A DNA stretch of 64,000 bases from Persicaria tinctoria (GCA_037127255.1 JBANSL010000002.1:97494519-97558518), one strand, 5' to 3'; shown: positions 48,150 to 59,045, counted from the first letter of the stretch. The notes: generated by a model not told the origin, from the letters alone. Program-made: numbers and translations.

Positions 48150-51100
48150 GTCAGTGATTGTCACATGTCTTATGCTGGCTTCTATGGAGTCGAGCCTTCA
48201 AAAGAGGTTCGAAAAGATGGATGATTGCACCATCATTCGCACCTTGAAAGTTATGTTTCAGGAACAAGCGAGGATGGAGAGGTATGAGACTCATAAGGCA
48301 ATACTTGATTGCAAACTTGAGAAAGGCAAGCCAGTTGGTCCTCATGTCTTTGAAATGATTGGTCATTTTGAAAACATGGAGAGACTTGGCCACCCCTATA
48401 GCCAAGAGTTGGCTACAGACATCATACTTCATTCTCTGCACGATGGATTTACTCAGTTCAAGCTAAACTTCAATATGAACGGAGCTGTAAAAACGCTTGA
48501 AGAGTTGCATGGGATGCTTAAGACCGCTGAGCAAAATCTAACTATGGGCAACAAGAAGGAGATCTTGATGGTCCAAAAGGGGAAAGGGTTCAAGAAAGGG
48601 GCATCTGGACAGCAGAAGAATGCAAAAGGGAAGGGTAAACCAATTACCCAACCCAAGAACACTTCTGAGAAAGCTAAAGTAGCTGCTGACCATGATTGTT
48701 TCTACTGCCATACCAAGGGTCACTGGAAGAGAAATTGCCCAAAGTATCTGGAGGATAAGAAGAATGGAACTGTGAGTTCCAATTCAGGTACGCATGTTAT
48801 AGAAGTCCTATCGGCTAATGGTTCTAGCTGGGTATTCGACTCAGGCTGTGCAGGTTCTCACATTATTACGAATGTGCAGGGGCTAAAAAGGCGTAGAAGC
48901 TTGGCCAAGGGAGAGGTAGATCTTCGAACTGGAACTGGAGCAAAGGCTGCTGCACTTGCTGTTGGAGATTATAGTCTACCTTTACCTTCTGGTTTAGTTT
49001 TAGAACTTAATAATTGTTATTTTGTTCCGTCAATTACTAGAAACCTTATTGCGGCTTCTGTTTTGGATTTAGAAGGCTACAATTATTCTTGCAAAGATCA
49101 ACCCTTGTCTATTTTCAAAGATAACATTTTTTATGCCGATTTTGTGTTGAGTAATGGACTCTACATTTTGGATCAAACATCCGGCATTTATAATGTAAGT
49201 ACCAAAAGGCAAAAATCAGACGCAGGTGATAACACCTACCTATGGCATTGTCGATTGTGTCACATAGGCTTAAATCGCATGAAGAAGCTCCATAAAGATG
49301 GACTTTTGACATCAAATGATTGTGAATCATTTGACACATGTGAGTCATGTCTAATGGGAAAAATGACAAGGTCACCTTTTACTGGGGTAAGTGAAAGGGC
49401 AACTGAGCTCTTGGCACTAATACATACTGATGTATGTGGACCTATGAGTACAGAAGCTAGAGGTGGGTATAGATACTTCATAACTTTTACTGATGACTTG
49501 AGTAGATATGGCTATATCTACTTAATGAAGTATAAGTCTGAATCATTTGAAAAGTTCAAAGAATTTCAGAATGAAGTTGAAAACCAGCTTGACAAGAAAA
49601 TTAAGGCACTCCGATCTGATCGTGGTGGTGAATATTTGAGTCAAGAGTTTGATCATCATTTGAAAAGTTGTGGGATATTATCACAACGAACTCCACCCGG
49701 AACACCCCAAATGAACGGTGTATCTGAAAGGAGAAATAGGACCCTTTTGGACATGGTTCGATCAATGATGAGTTTTGCTAATCTTCCAATATCTTTCTGG
49801 GGGTATGCTCTCACAACCGCAATGTTCACACTAAACAGGACTCCATCTAAGGCTGTAGAAAAGACACCATATGAGTTATGGACTGGAAGAGTTCCAAGTT
49901 TGTCTTTTCTCAAGGTTTGGGGATGCGAAGCATACGTAAAATGTTTACTAGCAGATAAGCTCGCACCCAAATCAGATAAATGCTTCTTTGTAGGGTACCC
50001 TAAGGAAACTAAAGGGTACTACTTCTACAATCCCACCGAGCACAAAGTGTTTGTTGCCAGGGATAGTGTCTTTTTGGAAAAAGAGTTTGTTTCCAAAAAG
50101 TCAAGTGGGAGAAATGTTGATCTCGAAGAGGTTCGAGAGAAGCAACAAACCGAGCAGCAAGAAGACATGGATCACTCCATGACTGAGGCTGTGATTTTTG
50201 AGGACCTAATTCCAGAAGAAGATGGAACTCAAACTCATACAATGGGGGAGGTGGAATTGGAGGTGCAAGACCCCATTCCCAATAAGCCACAAAATGTTGT
50301 GGTGGAACCTCTAGTTGCTCAACCCACGCGTAGATCAGAAAGGGCAAGATCGCTACCAAATAGATTTGCTGAATTCATATTGAATACAAGTCTAGACATT
50401 TTGTTGTTAGAAAGCGATGAACCCACTACATATAAGCAAGCTTTGACGAGTCCAGACTCTAAGAAGTGGCATGATGCCATGGTATCCAAAATGGATTCTA
50501 TGTCTGAGAATCAAGTATGGGACTTGATAGATCCACCAGATGGGATAGTACCCATTGGGTGCAAATGGGTTTACAAACTCAAAACAGACAAGAATGGAAA
50601 GGTAAATCTATTCAAAGCAAGACTGGTTGCGAAAGGGTTTAAACAGGTTCATGGTATTGACTATGATGAAACTTTCTCACCAGTCGTTATGATTAGATCC
50701 ATCCGGATACTCCTAGCAATTGCAGCTCATTATGATTATGAGATCTGGCAAATGGATGTCAAGACCGCGTTTCTAAATGGATACTTAGAAGAGGATGTGT
50801 ACATGACACAGCCTGAAGGTTTTAAGGATCCACAAAATCCTAGGAAGGTATGCAAACTTAAGAAATCCATTTATGGACTTAAGCAAGCATCAAGGAGTTG
50901 GAACCTTCGATTTGATGAAGTGATCAAACAGTTTGAATTCATCAGATGTGAAGAAGAACCTTGTGTTTACAAAAAGTTTAGTGGGAGCAAAGTTGTATTC
51001 TTGGTTTTGTATGTGGATGACATACTACTCATTGGGAATGACATTCAAATGCTTGAGTCTGTAAAAGACTGGCTCAAGAAGCATTTCTCAATGAAAGACC

Positions 51101-51999
51101 TTGGAGAGGCAGAGTACATTTTAGGCATCAAGATCTATAGGGATAGATCCAAGAGACTCATTGGACTAAGTCAGGGAACTTATATAGATAAGGTTCTAGA
51201 CAGGTTCAAAATGAAAGATTCCAAAAAGGGATTTTTGCCCATGCAACATGGTCTATATCTAAGCAAGAAGCAGTGTCCAGTAACACCTGCTGAGCTGGAT
51301 AGAATGAGTCGGATCCCTTATGCATCAGCAATAGGATCCATTATGTATGCCATGATATGTACTCGCCCAGACGTTGCATTCGCCTTAAGTGTGTGCAGCA
51401 GATACCAATCGAGTCCAGGTGAAGCACACTGGAGTGCAGCTAAGAACATCCTCAAGTACTTGAGAAGAACTAAGGATGATTTCTTGGTGTATGGTGGTCA
51501 TGATGAGTTGATCGTTCAAGGATACACTGATGCTAGCTTCCAGACAGATAGAGACGACTTCCGATCCCAATCCGAATACGTTTTTATTCTTAATGGAGGA
51601 GCTATGAGCTGGAAGAGCTCAAAGCAAGACACAGTAGTTGATTCTACAACAGAGGCTGAGTACATCGCTGCAGTGGATGCTGCTAAGGAAGCCATCTGGA
51701 TAAGGAAGTTTTTAGCCGAGCTTGGTGTGGTTCCCAAAGGGGTTAAAGCCATTGACATTTATTGTGACAACAATGGTGCCATTGCTCAATCCAAAGAACC
51801 AAGCTCCAATTCCAAATCCAGGCACGTGCTCAGGAAGTATCACGTCATACGAGACTATGTCCAAAGAGGTGACGTGAGGCTATGCAAGATACACACGGAT
51901 AACAACATAGCAGATCCGTTAACTAAACCTCTTCCCAAGCCCAAGCATGATAGTCACACTAGAGCTAAGGGACTCAAGTCCATTGGTGAATGGATTTGA
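48106..51999 (+). CDS. gag-pol: Copia Gag-Pol polyprotein (frame after the shift, 1297 codons)
   Basis: Positions are in this frame. Rest of Gag (UBN2-type) to about residue 150, with the CCHC zinc knuckle CFYCHTKGHWKRNC near 198-211. Aspartic protease with DSGCAGSH near 243 (the usual DSGA/DSGC site). GAG-pre-integrase zinc finger with LWHCRLCHIG and CESCLMGK (about 379-417). Integrase core with the D, D, E residues in HTDVCGP (about 440), LRSDRGGEY (about 505) and NGVSERRNRT (about 540). Reverse transcriptase from about 805 with YVDDILLIG near 968. RNase H near 1139 (YTDASF, STTEAEYIA, YCDNNGA). The order protease-integrase-RT-RNase H defines Ty1/copia. No internal stop is present. With 0.45% LTR divergence this is a recent insertion; only the gag shift disables it. 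Confidence 0.93.
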   Translation: MPLLKLRRIRKNKDKSVIVTCLMLASMESSLQKRFEKMDDCTIIRTLKVMFQEQARMERYETHKAILDCKLEKGKPVGPHVFEMIGHFENMERLGHPYSQELATDIILHSLHDGFTQFKLNFNMNGAVKTLEELHGMLKTAEQNLTMGNKKEILMVQKGKGFKKGASGQQKNAKGKGKPITQPKNTSEKAKVAADHDCFYCHTKGHWKRNCPKYLEDKKNGTVSSNSGTHVIEVLSANGSSWVFDSGCAGSHIITNVQGLKRRRSLAKGEVDLRTGTGAKAAALAVGDYSLPLPSGLVLELNNCYFVPSITRNLIAASVLDLEGYNYSCKDQPLSIFKDNIFYADFVLSNGLYILDQTSGIYNVSTKRQKSDAGDNTYLWHCRLCHIGLNRMKKLHKDGLLTSNDCESFDTCESCLMGKMTRSPFTGVSERATELLALIHTDVCGPMSTEARGGYRYFITFTDDLSRYGYIYLMKYKSESFEKFKEFQNEVENQLDKKIKALRSDRGGEYLSQEFDHHLKSCGILSQRTPPGTPQMNGVSERRNRTLLDMVRSMMSFANLPISFWGYALTTAMFTLNRTPSKAVEKTPYELWTGRVPSLSFLKVWGCEAYVKCLLADKLAPKSDKCFFVGYPKETKGYYFYNPTEHKVFVARDSVFLEKEFVSKKSSGRNVDLEEVREKQQTEQQEDMDHSMTEAVIFEDLIPEEDGTQTHTMGEVELEVQDPIPNKPQNVVVEPLVAQPTRRSERARSLPNRFAEFILNTSLDILLLESDEPTTYKQALTSPDSKKWHDAMVSKMDSMSENQVWDLIDPPDGIVPIGCKWVYKLKTDKNGKVNLFKARLVAKGFKQVHGIDYDETFSPVVMIRSIRILLAIAAHYDYEIWQMDVKTAFLNGYLEEDVYMTQPEGFKDPQNPRKVCKLKKSIYGLKQASRSWNLRFDEVIKQFEFIRCEEEPCVYKKFSGSKVVFLVLYVDDILLIGNDIQMLESVKDWLKKHFSMKDLGEAEYILGIKIYRDRSKRLIGLSQGTYIDKVLDRFKMKDSKKGFLPMQHGLYLSKKQCPVTPAELDRMSRIPYASAIGSIMYAMICTRPDVAFALSVCSRYQSSPGEAHWSAAKNILKYLRRTKDDFLVYGGHDELIVQGYTDASFQTDRDDFRSQSEYVFILNGGAMSWKSSKQDTVVDSTTEAEYIAAVDAAKEAIWIRKFLAELGVVPKGVKAIDIYCDNNGAIAQSKEPSSNSKSRHVLRKYHVIRDYVQRGDVRLCKIHTDNNIADPLTKPLPKPKHDSHTRAKGLKSIGEWI

Positions 52000-52819
52000 T
52001 TTATATGTTTAACGCATTAGATATTGATCAAGATTGTTGAAACATATTTTCATCATGTTTGTTTGAAATAAAATTTCACTATTATTCAATTATGGTTTAG
52101 AATTGAATAAAATGTCCTAATAATTTGTGATTATCAAATAGGATCGCTGCGAAAGTCGTGGTGGTTGGGACCCTATTAAGTGAACTGATATTATGAATTA
52201 TGCTTTGCCATAGTCTTAATCATTAAATGGGACATAAATGATTTAATATAGACTATTATGCAAGTTGATTGATAGCGCCAAGTTTCACGGGTTATAGGGA
52301 CATAGAGATGTCTAATCAATTGTATAGACAAGTATGGTGGATACTTGTTAGGCAGACCTGCCTTAAGAATTTTCAAATAAGTTGAAGAATTAAAGGTTAA
52401 AATATTATTAGTAGGTTCCTCAGACATGAGTGTGATATCCCTCTCACTTGATGATTGGTAGCCTTTGACACTGTCAACCGCTGATCCGTAAAAGGCAGTC
52501 ATAAAGGCAGTGATTGGGGTTGCTAAAATTTAAGTGGGAGCTATAGTCACGCAAGATTGGAGAAGTCCTCCTATTTTGGATATTAGGATATCTGAGTAGG
52601 AATGATGTTCTGGCCACTCGAAGAGTAAGAACTGTAAAATGCATGGCCATGCTCAAATGGATTAATACGTAATCATTTGTTTGTTTGACAGCTCAAGCTC
52701 GGGATCGAGAAATAATTTGAATTGATATGGATAACATGAGATGCTATCATATCGTCAAATTGAACATTAAGTGACAAAGGAATTGAAACCGCACATCCAC
52801 TTAAGGACAAGTGGGAGAT

Positions 52820-53485
52820 TGAAGGAATTGGTGTCCTTTAATTGATGTGTAAAATACTAATGATATAATAGGATTAAAATGGAGATTTATAATCTGAATA
52901 ATTTAGGTAATTATAGTGCTTTGCTAGAAGCCAACTATAATTTATAGATTAAATTATATTTAATCTATTGCTATTTTATTCAGGTCCTATAAGGTCACAC
53001 ACAAAGAGTATTAGGAATTGGATAATTGATTAATAATAATAATAAGTTATTATTGTTGATATAGTTTGTGGATAGAAGATAAAAGATAAAGGTGACTTAT
53101 TAGGAATAAGTTGACCTAGTTTCTACAATATATAAGGAGACTTATTGAGAATAAGTCTTAACCTTATATGGGATTATACGTGTCTCCAAAATCTCCTCCC
53201 ACCACAAATCGCTTGCCTCCCTAACTCGTAGGGTGAGTTGCAATCCTTCGATCATTCGTTCTAGCAAACGGAGACAAGGAGATCCAATCCCGTGCTCGTG
53301 TGGACCAAGTAGAGGAGTCGCGCTTAAGGCTCTTTTCTCCAAAGGTGATTTCGAATCAAGGTTCCGCACAAGAAAGGTACGACTTTTCCCCTCTATATTG
53401 TTCATATCAATTCATGCATGAGATCCCGAATTAGATGTTAGAAAACAGTTTTCTACCCTTCTGCTGCGCGTCTAATTATCCAACA
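52820..53485 (+). repeat. 3' LTR of the copia element
   Basis: 666 bp, preceded by the polypurine tract at about 52803-52818. It differs from the 5' LTR by A/G, A/G and C/T transitions only. Confidence 0.95.
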
Positions 53486-53490
53486 GGCAA

Positions 53491-54160
53491 TTGCCCAGGA
53501 AGATGAAGAAACTGCTTTTTGTAATTGTAGCAGTTGAATAAGGTAAAGAGGAAGAAGCCAGCCGGGAGAGGAAAGTCCCAAATAAACACAACAGCGGCCT
53601 TTTATAGGAGCTAGGATAGGGTCTAGGGAGCAGTTAATATAGGAGCTGGGTATGGGAATGGGGGTAAACAATTTTTTTTCTTTGTGTAACTGCATTGCAT
53701 CCCACGTTTTATATATTATTTTGTAACTTCCAGCAACTGCTCATGTATGGATTGGGCTTCTTCTTCTTTAGCATATACTGGGCCTGCATTGGAATTTTCA
53801 TGATCCAACTTGAACTTGCAAGTCATACCTTTAAATTTAAGGAAAGAAATCACATTTTTAGCATTTGTGTAACTTTTTTTTTTTTTTATGAAATTATGAA
53901 TTCAATCAATTCACGAAAATTCACCCTTCAACAGATATTATTATCGAGTGTTATTAAATATTATGATCAAGATTTATCGAAAGGTAAATTTTCCCTTTGA
54001 CGTTGTAGGGTGCGAATGATTGAAATAGTAGGAATCACTTTTAAAAGACTTTTGGGAACATTATGTTTACTCTTTATAGGGTATACATAGATGTGAGGTG
54101 GATTTTATACTGCTTAATTTGAGGGTGTGTATCATACGAAGAAGTGGTTTGGTCTGATAC
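53491..54160. other. Flanking DNA right of copia
   Basis: Possible exon end and 3' UTR of the disrupted gene (to about 53720), then AT-rich DNA. A 101-codon open frame at 53695-54000 has no recognisable domain and is not called. Confidence 0.35.
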
Positions 54161-54164
54161 ATGG

Positions 54165-54615
54165 TGTTTGATATAAATAGATATTATCAATATCACTTAA
54201 TATTTAAATATCAGATTTAGGCATCGATATCATTTGATATACTGATTTTGAGGGGATATTACTTGATATGTAGATATTACTTGATATTTTGAATAAAAAA
54301 AAAAAGATATTACTTGATATCAGATTTACGCATCGATATCATTTAATATTTAGATATCGATATCATTTAATATTTGATATCATTTAATATTTAGATATCA
54401 GTATTATTTGATATATTGATTTTGAGGGGATATCAACTTATATCGATATCTTAATATCGATATTATTTGATATATTGATTTTGAGGGGATATCAACCGAT
54501 ATCATTTAATATTATTTGATATCTAGATATCAACTAATATCGATATCTTAATATCGAGATATTACCGATATTGATATCTTGATACCGATATCAATATCAA
54601 TATCTGATATCTAGA
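54165..54615. repeat. GATATC/TTTGATAT degenerate minisatellite
   Basis: Dense irregular repetition of GATATC, TTTGATAT, TTAATATTTAGATATC and GATTTTGAGGGGATAT (the last seen three times, near 54244, 54418 and 54476). The motifs are largely self-complementary. The tract sits directly beside the (TTA)n microsatellite. Confidence 0.8.
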
Positions 54616-54642
54616 TATAACGAGGTCTAATGTCTTTATCCA

Positions 54643-54643
54643 C

Positions 54644-54698
<55 letters not shown>

Positions 54699-54720
54699 TT
54701 ATAATAAATATTATTATTAT
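54643..54720 (+). repeat. (ATT)n microsatellite, 3' of element A
   Basis: About 78 bp of ATT repeats with one interruption near 54700. Element A ends directly against it; in the element's sense the tail reads (AAT)n. Confidence 0.95.
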
Positions 54721-55332
54721 AAATTACAAGAAATTAGTGGGTAGCCGAGATACTATCTAGGCCCACACTCCTTTAACGATAATAAAACTAAGTCTAGTAA
54801 AAATAAAAGCTACAACACGAGCCCCGGCGTGATGAGATACCGAGACTTTCTGAATCCGCTTCAACAAGGCAACTGCATCTGTATCCAGCTCCCCCAACGA
54901 CGAGAAGGAAAAGGGTAGGAAACCATATCCAGCCGTCGTGCACACATCTCTATACTTGACACACTTACGTTGAGCAGCAGCAGAAACAACACGGTCTGGG
55001 ACAAAGTCAGACACCCCTGACTGAGTCAAAGGGGAGGACCCCGTCAGATCAACACACACATCTCGCCTCCTATCCCATGAATAAAGAAGCAAATATGTCG
55101 GACGAAGAGGCTTATCATGTCCATCAACCAACCCGATATCAACTTCCTTAGCGGCAGAAATCACATCCCTATAGCAGATATCCAATAAGGTGTCGCACAC
55201 AAGGTTGTGTCAATGTTTGATGCCTACAGTACCGGCGCAGGACATAGCATGATCTCCATAGACATCACCATCAAAGACCCGAGAACAAGCCGGACATGGC
55301 CTAGATACCGCAAACAAAGGAACACCCAGACG
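54721..55332 (-). pseudogene. Element A: 5'-truncated RLE-type LINE copy
   Basis: Holds only the last ~200 codons, starting at RLGVPLF and ending LPTNFL just before the microsatellite. The CCHC knuckle (CPACSRVFDGDVYGDHAMSC) and the endonuclease-like segment (KEVDIGLVDG, RPTYLLLYSWDRRRDVCVD) are visible. One frame runs through, interrupted by two premature stops: TGA at 55210-55212 where other copies have Arg, and TAG at 54757-54759 where they have Gln. Note RPTY replaces the RPAD/RPGD of the other copies, so a putative catalytic Asp is lost. The 5' end joins (AAT)n directly, as expected for an incompletely reverse-transcribed insertion. Confidence 0.82.
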
Positions 55333-55362
55333 AATTATTATTATTATTATTATTATTATTTT
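55333..55362 (+). repeat. (ATT)n microsatellite between elements B and A
   Basis: About 30 bp, the shortest of the four spacers. It separates the 3' end of element B from the truncated start of A. Confidence 0.93.
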
Positions 55363-58300
55363 AATTATAAACTCCAAATAGTATAGAAACAAGCTGCGCG
55401 CCAACCCCCTTAGCAATGGAAAAACAAACTCTGGTAAAAATATGAGCAGCTAGATGAGAACTAGAATCTAAGGCTAAATAGAAAGAGCGGATCCGTCACA
55501 GAAGCGCAATCGCATCCCCATCCAGCTCACCAAAGGAGGAGAAAGAAAAAGGCAAAACCCCATAACCAGCAGCAGAGCACACATCTTGATACTTGATACA
55601 CTTACGCCGCACAACGTCGAGAACACATCGTCCAGGAGCGAAGGAAGCCAAGCAAGTCTGAGTGAGGGGGGAGGAACCAGTGATATCAACACACACATCT
55701 CGACCCCGATCCCAAGAGTAAAGAAGAATGTCAGCGGGCCTAAGAGGGCCGCCAAGACTGTCAACAACACCAATGTCTACCTCCTTCCCAGAGGAGATCC
55801 CAGCACGGAAGCAAATGTCAAAGAGGGTATCACGAATAAGATTATGCCGATGTTTGAGCCCAAGAGAACTCGAACACGACACAACATGATCCCCAAAAGT
55901 ATCATCCTCAAAAACCCGACCACATGCAGAGCAAGGGAGACCAGCACGAAAAAGAGGGATACCCAAACGATAGCAGAGTACAGACCTGTAAGTCCTACCA
56001 TTCATGGTCTGAGCGAGCCCAGAAATAGGAACTGCTCTGAGCCAATCAGATGAAAGGGGCCCATGCTGAGACCTCCACAACACCACCTACCGCGGGGTCA
56101 ATGAAAAAACCGACTCAGAAGAAGCCACAATCCGGGCGAAGTACACATCTGCCAATTTCTTCATAAGTTTAGGGGCAGCGAACTCGCAATAATCATGACT
56201 AAAATCAAAACTAGTAAGACCATTGAAATCACACAGCGCAACGTCAAAAGAGGCTCCCTCACCCAGGGGCAGCCCAGCAAGGCGGAGGAGCGAGGACTGC
56301 AGGCGCGAGGCCAGAAAAGAATAATGCATGACGTAACCAACAACATAAACCCCAAGCCCACCGTACCGAAACGGAAGAGTAGCCAACCTTCACTGCCAAT
56401 CACCAAACCCGGGTCCAGAAGCAGTCACAATACGCTCTAAACAGACACGGAGGGCACTGTCAAAAGTAGACTGAGCTGGGACGACGACACCCGACGGACA
56501 AGTATGCAAGGTGAAATAAAGTCTACAGATACCTGAACAAGCCCGAATCAAAAGCAGCTCACTCTACGGATCCTCAAGTTTGGAAACAAGACCCGTAAGC
56601 TCGACGGTCTTGGCCACCCGAGTCGCAACAATCTCAGCACTGTAAACAGAACAAGTACTGACAGGACCACCCAAAACCGTAACGCCAGAAACAGGCCGAG
56701 CAATGCAGACTGGGAAAACACCAGGCACCAAGCCCCTAGGATCCACGACCGGCCAAAAGACCTCAGTCTTATCCACATTAAGGTGCAACCCCAACGCAGG
56801 ACCCTCAACCGCAATCAAGTCAAGAACCTGGCTAACCAAAAGAGTGTCCCCTACAATAGAGCCATCATCCAAATACCAAGCCTAGAAGCATAAATCGAAC
56901 GTATCCCGGATCTTGCATATCAGAGGGTGCAAGACCAAAGCAAGGAGCAACGGACCAAGGGGATTACCCTGCTGGACCCCCTGGCAAGACCAAAGGTAGT
57001 GCTCCCCGTAGTAAAGTCGAGCAGGGCTAGAGTAACAGAACTCGACCCAACGCGAGAGGCCAGGGCACTGACGACGGACCTCCAAAAGCAGAGTAGTACG
57101 AGACTTTACAAGCCTATTCAAGGCATGCAGAATGGCCTCACCACCTTCAGAAACACCAACTCCGAACTGCAGGTCCCTAAAATACCCAGATAACTGAGGC
57201 CCAACCAAGAAAGCACCCACCTTAGACACAAGGCTTCTCCGGATCGTACCGATGGCAATAGGGCGGATACCACCCCCCCCCCCCCCCCCCCCCCCCGGTT
57301 TGACCAAGGGAGTAAGAGGGGCACTAGCAACATATTCTCCAAGAGCAGACGAACACCGACCCTCCAAAAAGATGTTCACCACACTCGTAATAGAAACAAG
57401 AAGCTCATCAGAAATAGCAACGGCCGCACCACTAAAATAGTCTAACAGATGCTGGGCCTTGAGCCCATCCCTACCACAAGAAGTACCACGCGGGAAACTC
57501 CTAATGGAATCCAAAATAATGGGCGGGAAAGCAATAACAGAAGGCTGATGGGCAAAACCACAAGGCAAAGCAGGGAGAGGGGCAAAACCACAAGGCAAAG
57601 CAGGGAAAGGGGCAAAACCACAAGGCAAAGCAGGGAGAGGGGCAACAGGGTGCTTGTCACAAAGCGCAATCAAAGTAGAATTAGAGTAGAGAGCAACACC
57701 GGAAGAAGAGAAAACCCGCATAGCAGCGGTGAAATGCCCATCAGAAATCTTCTTACGGCATTGACGGAGGTTAAGCTCCGGTGTGTGAGGCTCATCATCA
57801 TCCCCAACACCCTCACTGAAAGACACAGGTGCTGCCTTCAAGGCGGCCCCAAGCAACACAGTGTCACCCCCCGGAGCGCTCCAATCAACAAGAGCACTGG
57901 CAATCGACTCCTCCTAGCGTGTACGTCGAACACCCGATCGACGATCACTACTACTCCTTGGTACAAAAGCACGCAAAACACAGATGGGCATAGCCAGTAG
58001 CCGAATCCAAGCAGCAATATCAGTAGGGGCGGCAATAACACGGTCAAGCACCCCCTTAAGGGCCCGAGCAAAACCAAGACGACAACGTGGCGGTATGGAC
58101 TGAACCGTACGTAGTCCCTTGCCCAAAAGACGATCAAAAGTAATCAAATCCCATCCCAAGTCCACTTGTGCTACCCCACTATCACGTGGCACACTATCAT
58201 CTAAAGGGACAGGGGATGACAAAACTGATCCCGACGTAGGCAAAGTAGGTCGCAGAACAGGGCAATCAATATTGAAAATGAAAAACAGAGCATTACCGTC

Positions 58301-58951
58301 ACCGTCGTCTGGCGGGGAAACAACAACTCCATCGGGATGACGGCAAGGAGAACGTAACGTGTGAAGAGAACAACAAACACCACATAACCAAACGTTCAAC
58401 TTTTGGAAAGTAGCCTCAGCATTGGCATAGACGACCGGAGAAGACGACAGAAGTGAACAAGTATCAGCGGCAGAGATACCAGAACCATGCCTATCCTTGA
58501 AATGACGCAAGAAGGCAGTTTTGACAAGTCCGCGCCCACCACCATTGGGGCAATTTTGGAGGCTAACAAAGGGACACAGAAAGCAGTCCTTAGGGACCTG
58601 CATGACAGCGAAACGAAGGCGCAAGATCGAAAGCAAACCCGAAACCCACGGAAACCAGTACAACCAACAAGGCTAGGGTTTGGATTTTTGGATTAAGGAA
58701 ATTTGGACAAAAAGAGGGCGTGGGAAGGTGCGGCCTGTCGAGGAGGTCTTGCTGTCGGCAACCACGAAGCCATCGGAGGCCGGAGGCGGCGGCACCGCGT
58801 CGGAAAAGGAAAAGCCAGTGGGAGGGTCGGGGTTCAGCAGGGAGGGTGACTGGGATCAGGAGCAACCCATAGGCGGCGGCGTCCCGGTCAGAGTAGTCGC
58901 CTCACCGACCTGCTGTTATTCGCCAGTCGCCTAATCGCCTCACCGACCTGC
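55363..58951 (-). pseudogene. Element B: full-length RLE-type LINE with nonsense decay
   Basis: One frame continues for the full element from the likely start at 58603 to about 55365, broken only by stops at 57914, 56882, 56564, 56390, 56087 and 55496, with no frameshift. Domains in order: zinc fingers (CFLCPF...FLRHFKDRH, then WLCGVCCSLHTLRSPCRH); RT with FPRGTSCGRDGLKAQHLLD, CQGVQQGNPLGPLLL and WYLDDGSIVGDTL; CCHC knuckle (CSACGRVFEDDTFGDHVVSC); and the endonuclease-like KEVDIGVVDS, RPADILLYSWDRGRDVCVD. Oddities: a 24-nt C run at 57273-57296 lengthens the Gly run in the KPGGG-IRPIA motif; an in-frame 33-bp triplication lies at about 57547-57645 (ALPCGFAPLP-type repeats); about 40 bp is duplicated at the 5' end (58890-58951). 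RT motif A (LVDFKNAF in copy C) appears deleted. Confidence 0.85.
57273..57296 (-). repeat. 24-nt poly(C)/poly(G) run in the RT frame of element B
   Basis: Encodes a Gly run where copy C has KPGGGIRPI. The length is a multiple of three longer than in copy C, so the frame is kept. Confidence 0.9.
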
Positions 58952-58971
58952 TATTATTATTATTATTTTTT

Positions 58972-59035
<64 letters not shown>

Positions 59036-59038
59036 GAA
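58952..59038 (+). repeat. Switching microsatellite (ATT)n-T8-(AAT)n between elements C and B
   Basis: Plus strand reads ATT repeats to 58965, a T run, then AAT repeats to 59034. The repeat strand flips inside the tract. Element C's 3' end meets the AAT side; element B's 5' end meets the ATT side. Confidence 0.95.
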
Positions 59039-59045
59039 TAGGAGT

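Larger units (their letters stand above)
45651..53490 (+). mobile_element. Ty1/copia retrotransposon, near full length
   Basis: A 7830-bp element (45656-53485) with 666-bp LTRs, flanked by the duplication GGCAA (45651-45655 and 53486-53490). The LTRs start TGAAGG and end CCAACA and differ at three positions, all transitions. A PBS (TGGCATCAGAGCC, initiator-Met-tRNA type) begins at 46323, and a purine tract (AAGGACAAGTGGGAGA) lies just before the 3' LTR. Gag-pol occupies 47943-51999. The copy is young and intact apart from one frameshift in gag. Confidence 0.95.

Noticed and set aside
48106..48150. Programmed frameshift between copia gag and pol
   Set aside because: The shift is within the first part of Gag, and copia elements normally use one frame; a random indel is simpler.
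55210..55416. Frame with a run of Ile codons joining elements B and A as a fusion protein
   Set aside because: The Ile run is the translated microsatellite; the upstream part is out of frame with element B.
57442..58000. Plus-strand frames opposite element B (for example 183 codons at 57449-58000)
   Set aside because: Antisense shadows of the minus-strand RT frame; their repeats mirror the 33-bp triplication.
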